Positions 1-8,512 of a DNA stretch of 64,000 nucleotides are shown piece after piece; positions within the stretch are counted from its first letter, which is position 1; each line of letters starts with the position of its first letter. The position numbers and the translations under genes are program-made. Source of the DNA: Gemmatimonadota bacterium (GTDB lineage: Bacteria; Gemmatimonadota; Gemmatimonadetes; Longimicrobiales; Gaopeijiaceae); contig JAJCZZ010000016.1 in the NCBI GenBank assembly GCA_029262115.1, positions 93,260-157,259 of the forward strand, written 5' to 3'. The notes under the pieces are model-generated. The model saw only the letters and a list, made by a program, of their open reading frames with translations. It had not been told where the DNA came from and searched no databases.

Positions 1-261
1 CTCGCACGGGAGCTGCGGGTCAACCCGGCGACGGTGGTTCAGGCCTACCGGGACCTCGCGAGCGACGGCTTCGTCGAGGTCAGGCACGGCCAGGGCACCT
101 TCATCCAGGAGGTGCCGTCGTTCCTGCGCGACGAGGAGCGGACGGCACACGCCTCCGGCATGGTGAGGAAGCTCCTTCAGGACGCGGCACGACTGGGCAT
201 CGGGGTGGACGAACTCACACAGGCCTTCCGGGCCGAGACAGGAGCCGAGATCCTTGAATAG
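1..261 (+). CDS. GntR-family regulator (YtrA-like), 5' truncated
   Basis: The reading frame is open from base 1 and ends at TAG 259-261, so the N-terminus lies outside the window. The first residues read LARELRVNPATVVQAYRDL, the second half of a GntR winged helix-turn-helix, followed by the wing segment VRHGQGTFI. Only a short tail follows, with no large effector domain, which is typical of the YtrA subfamily. Such regulators usually repress the ABC exporter encoded directly downstream. Here the ABC ATPase start overlaps this gene by 8 bp, so co-transcription and autoregulation of the operon are likely (inference). Confidence 0.85.
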   Translation, partial: LARELRVNPATVVQAYRDLASDGFVEVRHGQGTFIQEVPSFLRDEERTAHASGMVRKLLQDAARLGIGVDELTQAFRAETGAEILE

Positions 262-1165
262 CGCCATCGAAATCACCGACCTGAACTGGAAGGCGGGCAA
301 GTCCTTCGCTCTGAAGGACGTTTCTCTCCGCGTCCCGGTCGGGTCGATCTACGGCTTTCTCGGCCCCAACGGCTCGGGAAAGACCAGTACGATCCGGACC
401 TTCATGGGCATGACCAAGCCGAACAGCGGACGCATCAGCGTCCTGGGCATGTCCGTCCCTGACGAACTCCCCAGAATCCTTGGGCGTGTAGGCTACGTTC
501 CGGAAAGACCGCACGTCTATCCCGCGCTGACCGTCGGTGAGCAGGTCAAGTACCACGCCTCGTTCTTCAAGCTGTGGGACCCGGGATGGGCGAACGAGTT
601 AATGGATCGCCTGGACGTCGACCCGGATCGGAAGATCGCCCGGATGTCCAAGGGGGAAACCGGGAAACTCCTGCTGCTCCTGGCCCTCTCTCAACGTCCA
701 GACCTGCTGGTTCTCGACGAACCGACGGACGGCCTCGATCCGGTCGTCCGCCGTGATGTCCTGACCGCAGTTCTCGACTATGTCGGTGAGACGGGAGCCA
801 CCGTCTTCATTTCCAGCCACCTGGTCCATGAGTTGGAGCGGATCTGCGACTGGGTCGGTGTGATGGACCACGGTGAGCTCGTCGCGGAAATGCCGATGCA
901 CCGCTTCAAGAACGGCATCAAGAAGATCCGGCTCGAAGACGCCCCGGAGGCTGCGGCAGAAGCACCTTTCCGGATCCTGAGCCGGAGCCGAACGAACGGC
1001 CGCGTCGCGTCAGAAACGTGGATCGTCCGCGGCTGGGAGGACCCCATGCGCATGTACTTCAACGGCGTCGGCGCCACGGTGCGGGACGTCGTCGATCTCG
1101 ACCTCGAGGAGGGCTTCGTGGAGCTCCTTCGCGCCTCCAGACCCTCGAACCCACAGGGACGCTGA
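254..1165 (+). CDS. ABC transporter ATP-binding protein (YtrB-like)
   Basis: This 303-residue nucleotide-binding subunit begins with TTG inside the GntR gene, a translationally coupled arrangement. Visible motifs are Walker A GPNGSGKT near residue 39, Walker B LLVLDEPTDGLDP near residue 155 and the switch histidine in ISSHLVHE. The signature motif is degenerate: MSKGETGK replaces the usual LSGGQ, as is common in YtrB-type exporters controlled by GntR regulators. A C-terminal ~80-residue extension carries no motif I recognise. It should energise the permease that follows 2 bp downstream; substrate unknown. Confidence 0.9.
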   Translation: MNSAIEITDLNWKAGKSFALKDVSLRVPVGSIYGFLGPNGSGKTSTIRTFMGMTKPNSGRISVLGMSVPDELPRILGRVGYVPERPHVYPALTVGEQVKYHASFFKLWDPGWANELMDRLDVDPDRKIARMSKGETGKLLLLLALSQRPDLLVLDEPTDGLDPVVRRDVLTAVLDYVGETGATVFISSHLVHELERICDWVGVMDHGELVAEMPMHRFKNGIKKIRLEDAPEAAAEAPFRILSRSRTNGRVASETWIVRGWEDPMRMYFNGVGATVRDVVDLDLEEGFVELLRASRPSNPQGR

Positions 1166-1167
1166 TC

Positions 1168-1851
1168 ATGTACCAACCCATGCTGGCTCTTCATTGGAAG
1201 CAGGTCCGCTTCGGCCTGATTCCCTTCGTCGTGGCGGCCTTCGCGCTTCCGCTGCTTGCTGTTCAGGGGCTCGGAAGCTCGATCGCGATGATGGACGCCG
1301 ACGCGTATCGGCGCGCGTTGACCTTCAACCAGGGGTTGCTCGTCTTCTTTCCGGCCCTGGCGGCATCGATCGGGTGCGTCCTCGCGCTGTCCTCGTGGAA
1401 CTGGGATCACCAACAAAAACACGTGTACGCGCTCAGCCTTCCGATCGCGCGGTGGCGGTACGCGGCGTTGAAGATGGGCGCGGGGGCAGTCATTGCGCTC
1501 GTTCCTACGATCGCCTTCGGCATCGGCTGCCTGGCTGCGACTGCCTCGGTCGAGCTTCCGGCCGGCTTACACGCCTATCCCGTGCAGCTCACGGTCCGCT
1601 TCTTCCTGGCCACTCTGATGGCTTACTCGATTCTGTTCGCGCTGGCCGCGGGAACCATGCGAACGACTATCGGCGTCTTCACCGCCGCGTTCCTGCTGCT
1701 CCTGCTCAGCGGGCCTCTCAACCACTTCCTCGTCCAGATGGATCCGATGAGGGAACACGTCCACGTCGTGGAGTGGGTCGCAACCCGCATCGTCGAGTCC
1801 CCGGGCCCCCTCCAGATCTTCGTGGGCAACTGGTCCCTGATCGATGTGTAA
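1168..1851 (+). CDS. ABC-2-like membrane permease subunit
   Basis: 227 residues beginning MYQPMLALHWKQVRFGLIPF. About six hydrophobic segments are visible: residues ~14-30, a segment containing ALAASIGCVLALS, one containing VIALVPTIAFGIGCLAA, one containing LATLMAYSILFALAAGT, and one containing AAFLLLLLSG. The ATG at 1168 was chosen because it starts 2 bp after the ATPase stop; the frame is open upstream, but that part lies inside the ATPase gene. It is probably the membrane partner of the preceding ATPase. No family-level name can be given with certainty. Confidence 0.75.
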   Translation: MYQPMLALHWKQVRFGLIPFVVAAFALPLLAVQGLGSSIAMMDADAYRRALTFNQGLLVFFPALAASIGCVLALSSWNWDHQQKHVYALSLPIARWRYAALKMGAGAVIALVPTIAFGIGCLAATASVELPAGLHAYPVQLTVRFFLATLMAYSILFALAAGTMRTTIGVFTAAFLLLLLSGPLNHFLVQMDPMREHVHVVEWVATRIVESPGPLQIFVGNWSLIDV

Positions 1852-2974
1852 TGCGATGGCGGGTCGGGTGGCTTCGCTCCTGTTGGTTCTCCTCGCGACG
1901 GCCACCCCCCTGTCGGCTCGGCAATCGGACGAGGAGCTGAGGCGGAAGATCGATTCACTGGCACCTCTCATCGTCGAAGCTGAAGCGGCGGCCCGCGCTG
2001 CCGTGGAAGCGCAGCAGATGGAGAAGATGGGCGAGGGTGCCGTTCCGGTCGACACGTTCGGCGTGGGTCCGTTGCTCGTGGTTGCGCGTCGCGAGCAGAG
2101 AGGCCTGGCGACGGCGATCTTCTCGGAGGCACTCGAGTCGTTCGGGCCCTGGCTCGACGAGAGCCGCGTGATCGGCGACGCTCTCGTCGCGTTCCAGTGG
2201 GCACGTGAGTTGGTGCCCATCACGCTTGAGGATGAACACCGGCGGGTGGAATCGACCTTCTTCCGCTCCCGAGCGGAGATAGTCGAGAATGCCCGCCATG
2301 CGGTCGGCTCAATGCTCACCGCGGATCTGGCTGGCTCACCCACGGCGGGGTGGTTCGCGGGACCCGTCGCCGAGCCGCTCGAGCCGAGCCGCGTCTACCG
2401 TCTATTGGCTTCCTTGCCCGCCGAGATCAATCAGCGGTGTCTGGGCGAAGGCGGCGTCGCGTGCTGGACGGCTCTCGGTCTGGACGCCGACGACTGGCAA
2501 ATGGACGAGTGGTACTCCGACGACCAACGGCGGGACTTCGCCGTCCAATTGGCGCGCTTCTTCGAGCGGATCGACCGCCCGATTCCTCTAGGCGAGCGGG
2601 CCGTCGCCGACTGCGTGGACGGAGGCTCGATCGCGGCGTGTGACCAGGTCCTCCGTCAGCGCGGATCGGGCAGGACCTACGCCCCTTTGCATCGCGGTGA
2701 CGCGCGCCCCGCAATGGTCTACCTGGCCATGCAGGCCGGGGGCGACGGAGCGTGGGCACGCATGCTACAGATGGGTGAGGCGGCTCCAGGAGATGCGCTC
2801 CGGTATGCGTCCGGCCTGTCCAGCGAGGAGTTGGGCGACCTCTGGCACGCCTGGGTGCTGGCGCAGCGGCCGGAAGTACAGGCCGGTCTTGGAGTCGGAT
2901 CTCTGTTCACCCTTCTATGGATCCTGGCGTTCGCCGGCCTGGCGATGAGGAGTTCGAGATGGCGTTTGGGATGA
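1844..2974 (+). CDS. Secreted/membrane-anchored protein of unknown function (paralog 1)
   Basis: 376 residues with an N-terminal signal sequence (VASLLLVLLATATPLSA, cleavage likely before RQSDEE) and one C-terminal membrane helix (VGSLFTLLWILAFAGLAM) ending in basic residues. The bulk should sit outside the cytoplasm. It overlaps the permease gene by 8 bp; ATG 1853 is an equally good start. It contains a two-cysteine signature, ADCVDGGSIAACDQVL, that is echoed in the next gene at an equivalent place. No catalytic motif is visible. Likely an accessory part of the ABC operon; function not recognised. Confidence 0.65.
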   Translation: MCNAMAGRVASLLLVLLATATPLSARQSDEELRRKIDSLAPLIVEAEAAARAAVEAQQMEKMGEGAVPVDTFGVGPLLVVARREQRGLATAIFSEALESFGPWLDESRVIGDALVAFQWARELVPITLEDEHRRVESTFFRSRAEIVENARHAVGSMLTADLAGSPTAGWFAGPVAEPLEPSRVYRLLASLPAEINQRCLGEGGVACWTALGLDADDWQMDEWYSDDQRRDFAVQLARFFERIDRPIPLGERAVADCVDGGSIAACDQVLRQRGSGRTYAPLHRGDARPAMVYLAMQAGGDGAWARMLQMGEAAPGDALRYASGLSSEELGDLWHAWVLAQRPEVQAGLGVGSLFTLLWILAFAGLAMRSSRWRLG

Positions 2975-4116
2975 AGAGCTGGGTGGGCCTCACGGCCCTC
3001 GCGATGGTTGCCGCCGGAGCGAACGTGCTCCCGGTGACTGGACCTGAGATCAACACCTCGGAGCCCGAACTGCCCGAGGCGTCGGTTCACCGCCAACTCA
3101 TGGCGGAGTCGTCCCGGCTGGAGCGCAAGCTGCAGCGTCGGGGCTGGGTGGATTCACTGTCAGCCTTGACGATCGCGGCAGCCGGGACCGACGACGGCTT
3201 CGTATTCGGGGGGCCGGACCGGGTGCCCGTCGATCAGTTGGACAAACGAGAGCGTCGAATTCGGGAGGAGTCGCGATTGCTCGGGGGGGTACGGTCCGAT
3301 GTGGGGCTCGGCTTCTTCGTGCAGTCCCGGTCGGTCGGGGCGGTCGGCGAGCGCTCCGCCAAGGACGGTCGACTGAGCCAGGAGATTTACATCGGCCGGA
3401 GGGACGGCGTGGCCTACTGCATGAATCTCGTCGTTTCCGGTCAGGGTCGGGTCGCTTCGGCGCTTCGCGACCTCGGCCAGCTGGAGACGGCGAGCGTCCA
3501 GGGACCATGCCACCTCGCCGCGCGCTTCGGCCCTCCGGGTCCGGGCATCCTCGCGTGGCTGAAAGGTGGAGGGATTGAGTTCGCTCGCCAGCCGGCCGGT
3601 TTCACATCTGCCCGGAACCTGAGAGCCTTCTACCAGGGTACGCGTGCCTTCGGCGTCAAGTGGGCGCCGTTCGTCCAGTTGGCGCCCATGGACGCGGCCC
3701 GTTGTAGAGCGGGTATCGTGGACGGGTGTGGGGCGGTCCTCGTCGACCCCGACTTCGGGCGGTTCGGCTCTACGCGGGCTGATCTCGGCGCCCACCCTGA
3801 ACTGGTGGGTGAAATCCGCTCGACCTACGGCTCCCCCTTCGGGCCGTTCGACGACACGATCCTCGCAGACCTCGCCGCCGACTTCGGCGACGAGCGTTTC
3901 GAACGCTTCTGGACGTCCGATGCCTCGTTCGAGGAAGCATTCGAGACGGCGTTCGACACGTCCCCCGGAGATTGGATGACCGGGTGGGCCGCTCGGAATC
4001 TCTGGATGGAGGCACGGGGACCCGGAGTGAAGAGAGGCTCGCTGATGGGCTCCATGCTCCTGGTGTCGCTGTGCGGTCTACTCGGCGCGGCGTGGGCTGG
4101 TACGCGGGAGGTCTGA
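2959..4116 (+). CDS. Secreted/membrane-anchored protein of unknown function (paralog 2)
   Basis: 385 residues. ATG 2959 is preferred because GAGGAG at 2947-2952 lies 6 bases upstream; ATG 2971 overlaps the preceding stop codon as ATGA and is the alternative. The architecture matches its neighbour: signal peptide (SWVGLTALAMVAAGANVLP), large external domain, one C-terminal helix (SMLLVSLCGLLGAAWAG). It repeats the cysteine signature as ARCRAGIVDGCGAVLVD. The segment LADLAADFGDERFERFWTS followed by FETAFDTSPGDWM resembles the tail of secreted gluzincin-like (peptidase-MA) domains, but no HExxH zinc motif is present. Function unknown; probably a tandem duplicate. Confidence 0.65.
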   Translation: MAFGMKSWVGLTALAMVAAGANVLPVTGPEINTSEPELPEASVHRQLMAESSRLERKLQRRGWVDSLSALTIAAAGTDDGFVFGGPDRVPVDQLDKRERRIREESRLLGGVRSDVGLGFFVQSRSVGAVGERSAKDGRLSQEIYIGRRDGVAYCMNLVVSGQGRVASALRDLGQLETASVQGPCHLAARFGPPGPGILAWLKGGGIEFARQPAGFTSARNLRAFYQGTRAFGVKWAPFVQLAPMDAARCRAGIVDGCGAVLVDPDFGRFGSTRADLGAHPELVGEIRSTYGSPFGPFDDTILADLAADFGDERFERFWTSDASFEEAFETAFDTSPGDWMTGWAARNLWMEARGPGVKRGSLMGSMLLVSLCGLLGAAWAGTREV

Positions 4117-4286
4117 GGCGGCAGATCTCAGCCCCACCTGAATTGCCGTCCCCAATGCCGCGGGGTGTGCGGGATCCGCCGCGGTGCGCGACACCCATAT
4201 CCGACACTCGGAATGGGCGCGCCTGGACTGACGGGCTGGACAATCGAGCACTGCTGTGCAAGCGTGTAACAACGGTACCGGTTCGT

Positions 4287-4312
4287 TTGAGTACGCGGTT
4301 CGCTGCTATACT
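4287..4312 (+). promoter_or_regulatory. Candidate extended -10 promoter for the hybrid kinase
   Basis: The 396-base gap 4117-4512 holds no convincing gene. Within it lies the locally AT-rich element TGCTATACT (4304-4312), an extended -10 close to consensus, with TTGAGT at 4287-4292 as a poorly spaced -35 (14 bases). It sits 200 bases upstream of the kinase start. Called on sequence match only. Confidence 0.45.
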
Positions 4313-4512
4313 GCATCGTACGCCGATACTCTGCCCGGCATGGCCCATCCACCCTCAACCGTGTCCACCCCCCACCGTGACACAAATCCGAGTCGGCCGC
4401 GGTCGAGGACCCGTGGCCTACGTCCGTATCGGGAGCGACATACCTGATGCCGAACGTCCGGCGCCAGGTCCTGCCTTTGATGGTGGAGACGCGAGGTGAT
4501 GGAAGGACAGCG

Positions 4513-6885
4513 ATGACGGAGTCCGGGATCCCGGACTCCGAGCGGCTTGCGGCCGCGCAGAGGGTGCTGGATCACGACCCGGCGGCCCAGGAGACCTACA
4601 ATCGCCTGGTAGAACTCGCCGCGCGCGCGCTGAATGCGCCCATCGCGGAGGTCACTCTGATCCTCGATGACCGCCAGGTGTCGCTCAGTTCGCGGGGGCC
4701 TGACCAGTATTGGTCGAAAGGTCGCGAAATCCCCCTCGAATACTCCCTGTGCAAGAACGCCGTGACCACGGGGCTACCCCTCCTGATCACGGATGCAGCG
4801 ACACACCCCCTTACGAGGGAGTGGCCACCGGAGGCCAAAGGCGACATCCGGTCCTACGCTTCCGTACCATTGACTGTGTCGGGCGACCTCGTCATGGGGT
4901 CGCTGTGTGTGCTGGATACCGAACCGCGTGACTGGGCTCCGGAGGAGGTCGACCTCCTCCGCGGCCTTGGAGAGTTCGTCGTTCGCGAGATGCACCGCCG
5001 AGGGGTTGATCAGGAGCGAATCAACGAACTCGTGGATGCAGTCGACTCCGCGAACGACGGCATCTTCACACTCACGACCTCCGGAGCGGTCACGACCTGG
5101 AGCGACGCGTGCGTCCGCCTCTTCCACCTCCCGAAGGAGGATGCCATCGGGCGGCACTTTCACGATAGGGTTTCCGGACGAGAGCCCCGGGGCGTCGCTG
5201 AAGCGCTGGCCCGGGTCGCGAATGGAGATCCCGCGTACTGGGAGGAGCACCGCGACCACGCTGGGGCCGACGGGCGTGACTTTTCCTTCAGGCTCTCACC
5301 CCGTTACGACCTGGGTGACCGACTGTGCGGAGTGCTCGCCGTCGTCCAGGACATCACCGACCGGACTCAAGCGAATCTGGCCGTCCGAAAACAGGAAGCC
5401 CGCTTCCGATCCATCATCGAGAACAGTTCGGACCTGATCACGATCACCGATTCTGAGGGGACGATCATGTACATGAGTCCCTCAGTGCACCGAATCCTGG
5501 GCTTCGAGCCGGAGGAACTGGTCGGACGAAGTAGCCTCGATCTGGTCCATGAAGACGATATAGGTAGTCTGGAACTCTCAATGAGCCAGCTACTCGGCGC
5601 TGGACTCGACCTCAGGACGACGACGTACAGACACAGGCACAAGGACGGTTCCTGGGTCACGCTCGAAATCGAGGGTCGGAACCTTCTGGATCAGGTCGAC
5701 GTGGAGGGCGTCGTCTTGAACGCCCGAGACGTGACCGAGAGAAACGAGGTACGCGAGCGTCTTGCTCAAGCACAGAAGCTCGAGTCTTTGGGCCGCTTGG
5801 CCGGTGGGGTCGCCCATGACTTCAACAATCTGCTCACTGCTCTTCGCGCGAATCTCGGCTTCCTACGGATCATCGCGCCCGAGGAGAGTGGTGAGCTCAC
5901 GGCCGAGCTCAACGCGATGTCGAGCACCTTGACCCGGGCGAAGCGTCTGACCCAGCAGTTGCTTTCCTTCGGAGAACGACAGGTGAGCCCTGTGGAAACC
6001 CTCGACGTGCGCGAGGAGCTACTCAACCTCCTGCCCCTCTTGGACAACATGACCGGTCCAGAGGTCGAGTTGGCTGTAGACGTCGCCGAAGGGACGTTCC
6101 TGTCGATGTCGTGCGTGCATCTGGAACAGGTTCTTACGAATCTCGCCGTCAACGCCTCCGATGCGACCGGGGCAGGGCGCGTGACCATCACGGCGGGGGT
6201 GGAGCCCACCGAGGGCGACGGCGTCGGCAAGGAGGGTGCGGGTGAGGTGGTCGTCCTGCGTGTCGAGGACCGGGGTAGCGGCATCCCTGAGGATGTTCGT
6301 GTACGCATTTTCGACCCATTCTTCACCACGAAGTCTCCCGAGAAGGGGACCGGTCTCGGGCTTGCGACCGTGCGTGGAATCGTGGACCAGGCGGGAGGGA
6401 CCATCGAGGTCGAGAGTGAGGTCGGGAAAGGAACGACCATGGTCCTCACCTTCCCGGCCGGTGGCCACCCCGCGACCGGGCCCCACGCGTCCGCGGAGGC
6501 GGAGGAAGAGACGGAGCCCGTTTCCTGCACCGTCCTGGTGGTGGACGATGATCGGGACGTGCGCAGGGTGGTCGGCCGAATCCTGTCGCGTTGGGGCTAC
6601 GAAGTGATCGAAGCCGCGTCTGGCGCAGAGGCGATGGAGCGGCACGGTAGCACGGACGGCGGGGTCGACCTGCTCCTTTCAGATATCATGATGCCCGGGA
6701 TGAGCGGGCTCTTGCTGGCGTCTCATCTGAGGGAACAGCACCCGGAGCTGCGTGTCCTCTTCACCTCCGGCTTCGCTCCAGCGTCCGTCGCGACCGAGGA
6801 GCCGGTCCCGCCCGACGCGCATTTTCTCGAGAAGCCCTTCGAGCCACTGGAGTTGGTCGCTGCGGTCCGACGGGTCATGGCGTAG
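4513..6885 (+). CDS. Hybrid sensor histidine kinase (GAF-PAS-PAS-HisKA-HATPase-REC)
   Basis: 790 residues. The start at 4513 is favoured by GGAAGGA (4501-4507) five bases upstream. Order: GAF domain (~12-160), two PAS domains (~165-290 and ~295-415, the second beginning FRSIIENSSDLITITD), HisKA with HDFNNLL (His435 the predicted phospho-acceptor), an HATPase with N box NLAVNASDA and G boxes DRGSGIP and GTGLGLATVRG, then a receiver domain with VVDDD and SDIMMPG (Asp724). There are no transmembrane segments, so it is a cytoplasmic phosphorelay sensor. No separate response regulator is adjacent; the signal is unknown. Confidence 0.93.
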   Translation: MTESGIPDSERLAAAQRVLDHDPAAQETYNRLVELAARALNAPIAEVTLILDDRQVSLSSRGPDQYWSKGREIPLEYSLCKNAVTTGLPLLITDAATHPLTREWPPEAKGDIRSYASVPLTVSGDLVMGSLCVLDTEPRDWAPEEVDLLRGLGEFVVREMHRRGVDQERINELVDAVDSANDGIFTLTTSGAVTTWSDACVRLFHLPKEDAIGRHFHDRVSGREPRGVAEALARVANGDPAYWEEHRDHAGADGRDFSFRLSPRYDLGDRLCGVLAVVQDITDRTQANLAVRKQEARFRSIIENSSDLITITDSEGTIMYMSPSVHRILGFEPEELVGRSSLDLVHEDDIGSLELSMSQLLGAGLDLRTTTYRHRHKDGSWVTLEIEGRNLLDQVDVEGVVLNARDVTERNEVRERLAQAQKLESLGRLAGGVAHDFNNLLTALRANLGFLRIIAPEESGELTAELNAMSSTLTRAKRLTQQLLSFGERQVSPVETLDVREELLNLLPLLDNMTGPEVELAVDVAEGTFLSMSCVHLEQVLTNLAVNASDATGAGRVTITAGVEPTEGDGVGKEGAGEVVVLRVEDRGSGIPEDVRVRIFDPFFTTKSPEKGTGLGLATVRGIVDQAGGTIEVESEVGKGTTMVLTFPAGGHPATGPHASAEAEEETEPVSCTVLVVDDDRDVRRVVGRILSRWGYEVIEAASGAEAMERHGSTDGGVDLLLSDIMMPGMSGLLLASHLREQHPELRVLFTSGFAPASVATEEPVPPDAHFLEKPFEPLELVAAVRRVMA

Positions 6886-6888
6886 GGC

Positions 6889-7173
6889 ATGCGGTCCGGC
6901 GTGGTGGTCTCGGCAGTCGTCGCGTTCGTCTTCTCGGGTTGCGGCATCTTGACGCCCGACCTGTCGGAGATCGGAACCGTGGAGTTTCTCGACCTGGAAG
7001 GTGGTTGCTGGGTGCTGGAAACGGAGCGCGCGACCTACTCCCCGATCAACCTTCCTGACTCGCTACGAATAGACGGCCTCGACGTGCGCTTCGAGGCCGA
7101 CTTCGTCGACGACGTGGCCGGCTTCTGTCCGGGGCGGATCATCCAGCTCGAGAGGATTTCGCGGATCGAGTAG
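6889..7173 (+). CDS. Small predicted lipoprotein
   Basis: 94 residues starting 3 bp after the kinase stop, so likely co-transcribed. The N-terminus MRSGVVVSAVVAFVFSGC is a lipoprotein signal with the cysteine at residue 18. The mature part is short and acidic (VEFLDLEGGCWVLET, FEADFVDDVAGFCPG), with two further cysteines that could form a disulfide. It resembles small periplasmic beta proteins, but no family is recognised. Confidence 0.65.
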   Translation: MRSGVVVSAVVAFVFSGCGILTPDLSEIGTVEFLDLEGGCWVLETERATYSPINLPDSLRIDGLDVRFEADFVDDVAGFCPGRIIQLERISRIE

Positions 7174-7254
7174 GCCGTGCGCACACGGACAGTGTCGTGG
7201 CCATGAGTCCAACGAGACCGCCACGCATGAGGCTCGATCCAAGCATATCCAACG

Positions 7255-7527
7255 CTACTCGGTCCGCCAGAACTCGGCAATCCGGGACTCGAGACGCCCA
7301 CGGGCTCCGTCCACGTCACCCGCAGGACGAGAACCGAGCTCGTCCCTCAGACGCTCGACGAGCGCGCCGTACTCGCCGCCAAACCTGGCGCAGTTGTCGC
7401 ATCCCCGGAGGTGGCCCTCGACCTGTTCCAGCCGCGCGGGTGACAGTTCTCCAGCGACATACTCGTCGAGGAGGGCCAGGACATCCCGGCAACGCAGTCC
7501 GGCCACCATTCGATCCAACTCAGGCAC
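7255..7527 (-). CDS. Anti-sigma factor with zinc-finger (zf-HC2) domain
   Basis: 90 residues. The motif HLRGCDNC (His-x3-Cys-x2-Cys) preceded by RCRDVLALLDEYVAGEL is the classic zf-HC2 / ZAS anti-sigma fold that binds the cognate ECF sigma factor. It overlaps the sigma gene by 8 bp, the standard coupled arrangement. Unlike membrane anti-sigmas it has no transmembrane segment after the zinc domain, so it is a short cytoplasmic version that may sense redox through its Cys/Zn centre (inference from family). Confidence 0.88.
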   Translation of the reverse strand: MPELDRMVAGLRCRDVLALLDEYVAGELSPARLEQVEGHLRGCDNCARFGGEYGALVERLRDELGSRPAGDVDGARGRLESRIAEFWRTE

Positions 7528-8134
7528 GCCCCACCTCCGCCCTCAGAATGCCCATCAGCTCGAGCCGCGCCCGGTGCAGTCGGCTCTTCATCGCGGCCAG
7601 GCTCAACTCCAGCGCCTCTGCCGTCTCTTCCCCGGAAAGGCCCGCGATATCGCGAAGGCGAATGACCTCCTGTTGGTCCATGGAGAGCCGAGCGAGCGCC
7701 CACTCGAGCTCGTCGTGGGCCGCCAGTCGCTCCACGAAGTCCGACCTCGTGCCCCACCCCGCGCGCTCCCCGAGGACCTCCAGAGAATCGAAGTCCTCGG
7801 GGTCGTCCACCCGCCTTCGGTGCTGCCTACGCAAGGCGTTGCGAGCGATGGCGAACAGCCATCCCCTCGCCGTGCCCGAATCGGCAAACGTCACCGCACT
7901 CCGCCAGGCGGAAATGAAGCATTCCTGGAGCGCGTCCTCCGCGTCGGCGGGCTGCGCGTTCAGTGACAGCAGGAGTCGGTGGACCGCGCTCGCATGCCGG
8001 TTCATGAAGATGCCGAACGCAGCGCGGTCCCCGCCCGCGCTCAACTCGAGCAGGTGGGCATCGCTAGTGCGGTGCTTCGGAAGTTCGCGAGCCACCGAGA
8101 GAGCCGAGGCGCCGGATCCTGGTAGGCGCGACAA
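7520..8134 (-). CDS. ECF-type RNA polymerase sigma factor
   Basis: 204 residues. Region 2 shows DAEDALQECFISAWRS and ARGWLFAIARNALRR; region 4 shows LSMDQQEVIRLRDIAGLSG and MKSRLHRARLELM, giving the usual sigma-70 region 2/4 pair without region 3. The TTG at 8134 gives the longest reasonable protein, but no clear ribosome binding site precedes it; GTG at 8095 is an alternative that keeps both domains. Paired with the overlapping zinc anti-sigma gene downstream. The regulon cannot be inferred. Confidence 0.9.
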   Translation of the reverse strand: MSRLPGSGASALSVARELPKHRTSDAHLLELSAGGDRAAFGIFMNRHASAVHRLLLSLNAQPADAEDALQECFISAWRSAVTFADSGTARGWLFAIARNALRRQHRRRVDDPEDFDSLEVLGERAGWGTRSDFVERLAAHDELEWALARLSMDQQEVIRLRDIAGLSGEETAEALELSLAAMKSRLHRARLELMGILRAEVGRA

Positions 8135-8226
8135 CGAGGAATAGCACCGCTACTTCGAGGAGAAGCAACGACCCAGGGCCGGATGCATCGGCTCCCGAAT
8201 GGCCGAGACACTTCCGAAACAGCGCA

Positions 8227-8439
8227 CTAACAGCTTCCGTCACGTGGGCATGTGCTGAGGCCGAACACCGAGTAGATCGGGCATGTGCCCACGATTCCCG
8301 TCACGAGGGGTACGAGTCCGATCCATCCCCACACCGTCCTGGGTCCGACGAACACCAGACTCAGCAGGCCGAGGCCGAGAACCACCCTCGCGACCCGCTC
8401 CATCTGATGCTCGTTCCTGGCAAAGAATCCTGTGTCCAT
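8227..8439 (-). CDS. YgaP-like transmembrane protein (DUF2892)
   Basis: 70 residues with two hydrophobic helices (VARVVLGLGLLSLVFVG and GWIGLVPLVTGIVGT) and the family hallmark CPIYSVFGLSTC near the C-terminus. The start is supported by GGGAG six bases upstream of the ATG. DUF2892 modules are the membrane part of YgaP-type rhodanese proteins; here the module stands alone. Role unknown, often linked to sulfur metabolism. Confidence 0.85.
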   Translation of the reverse strand: MDTGFFARNEHQMERVARVVLGLGLLSLVFVGPRTVWGWIGLVPLVTGIVGTCPIYSVFGLSTCPRDGSC

Positions 8440-8512
8440 TTCAGTCTCCCGTTCGAAGGGTCTCTTCCGTACCTGGGAGAGCCAGAAAGCGGGGCCGAGG
8501 ATTCAGAACCCT

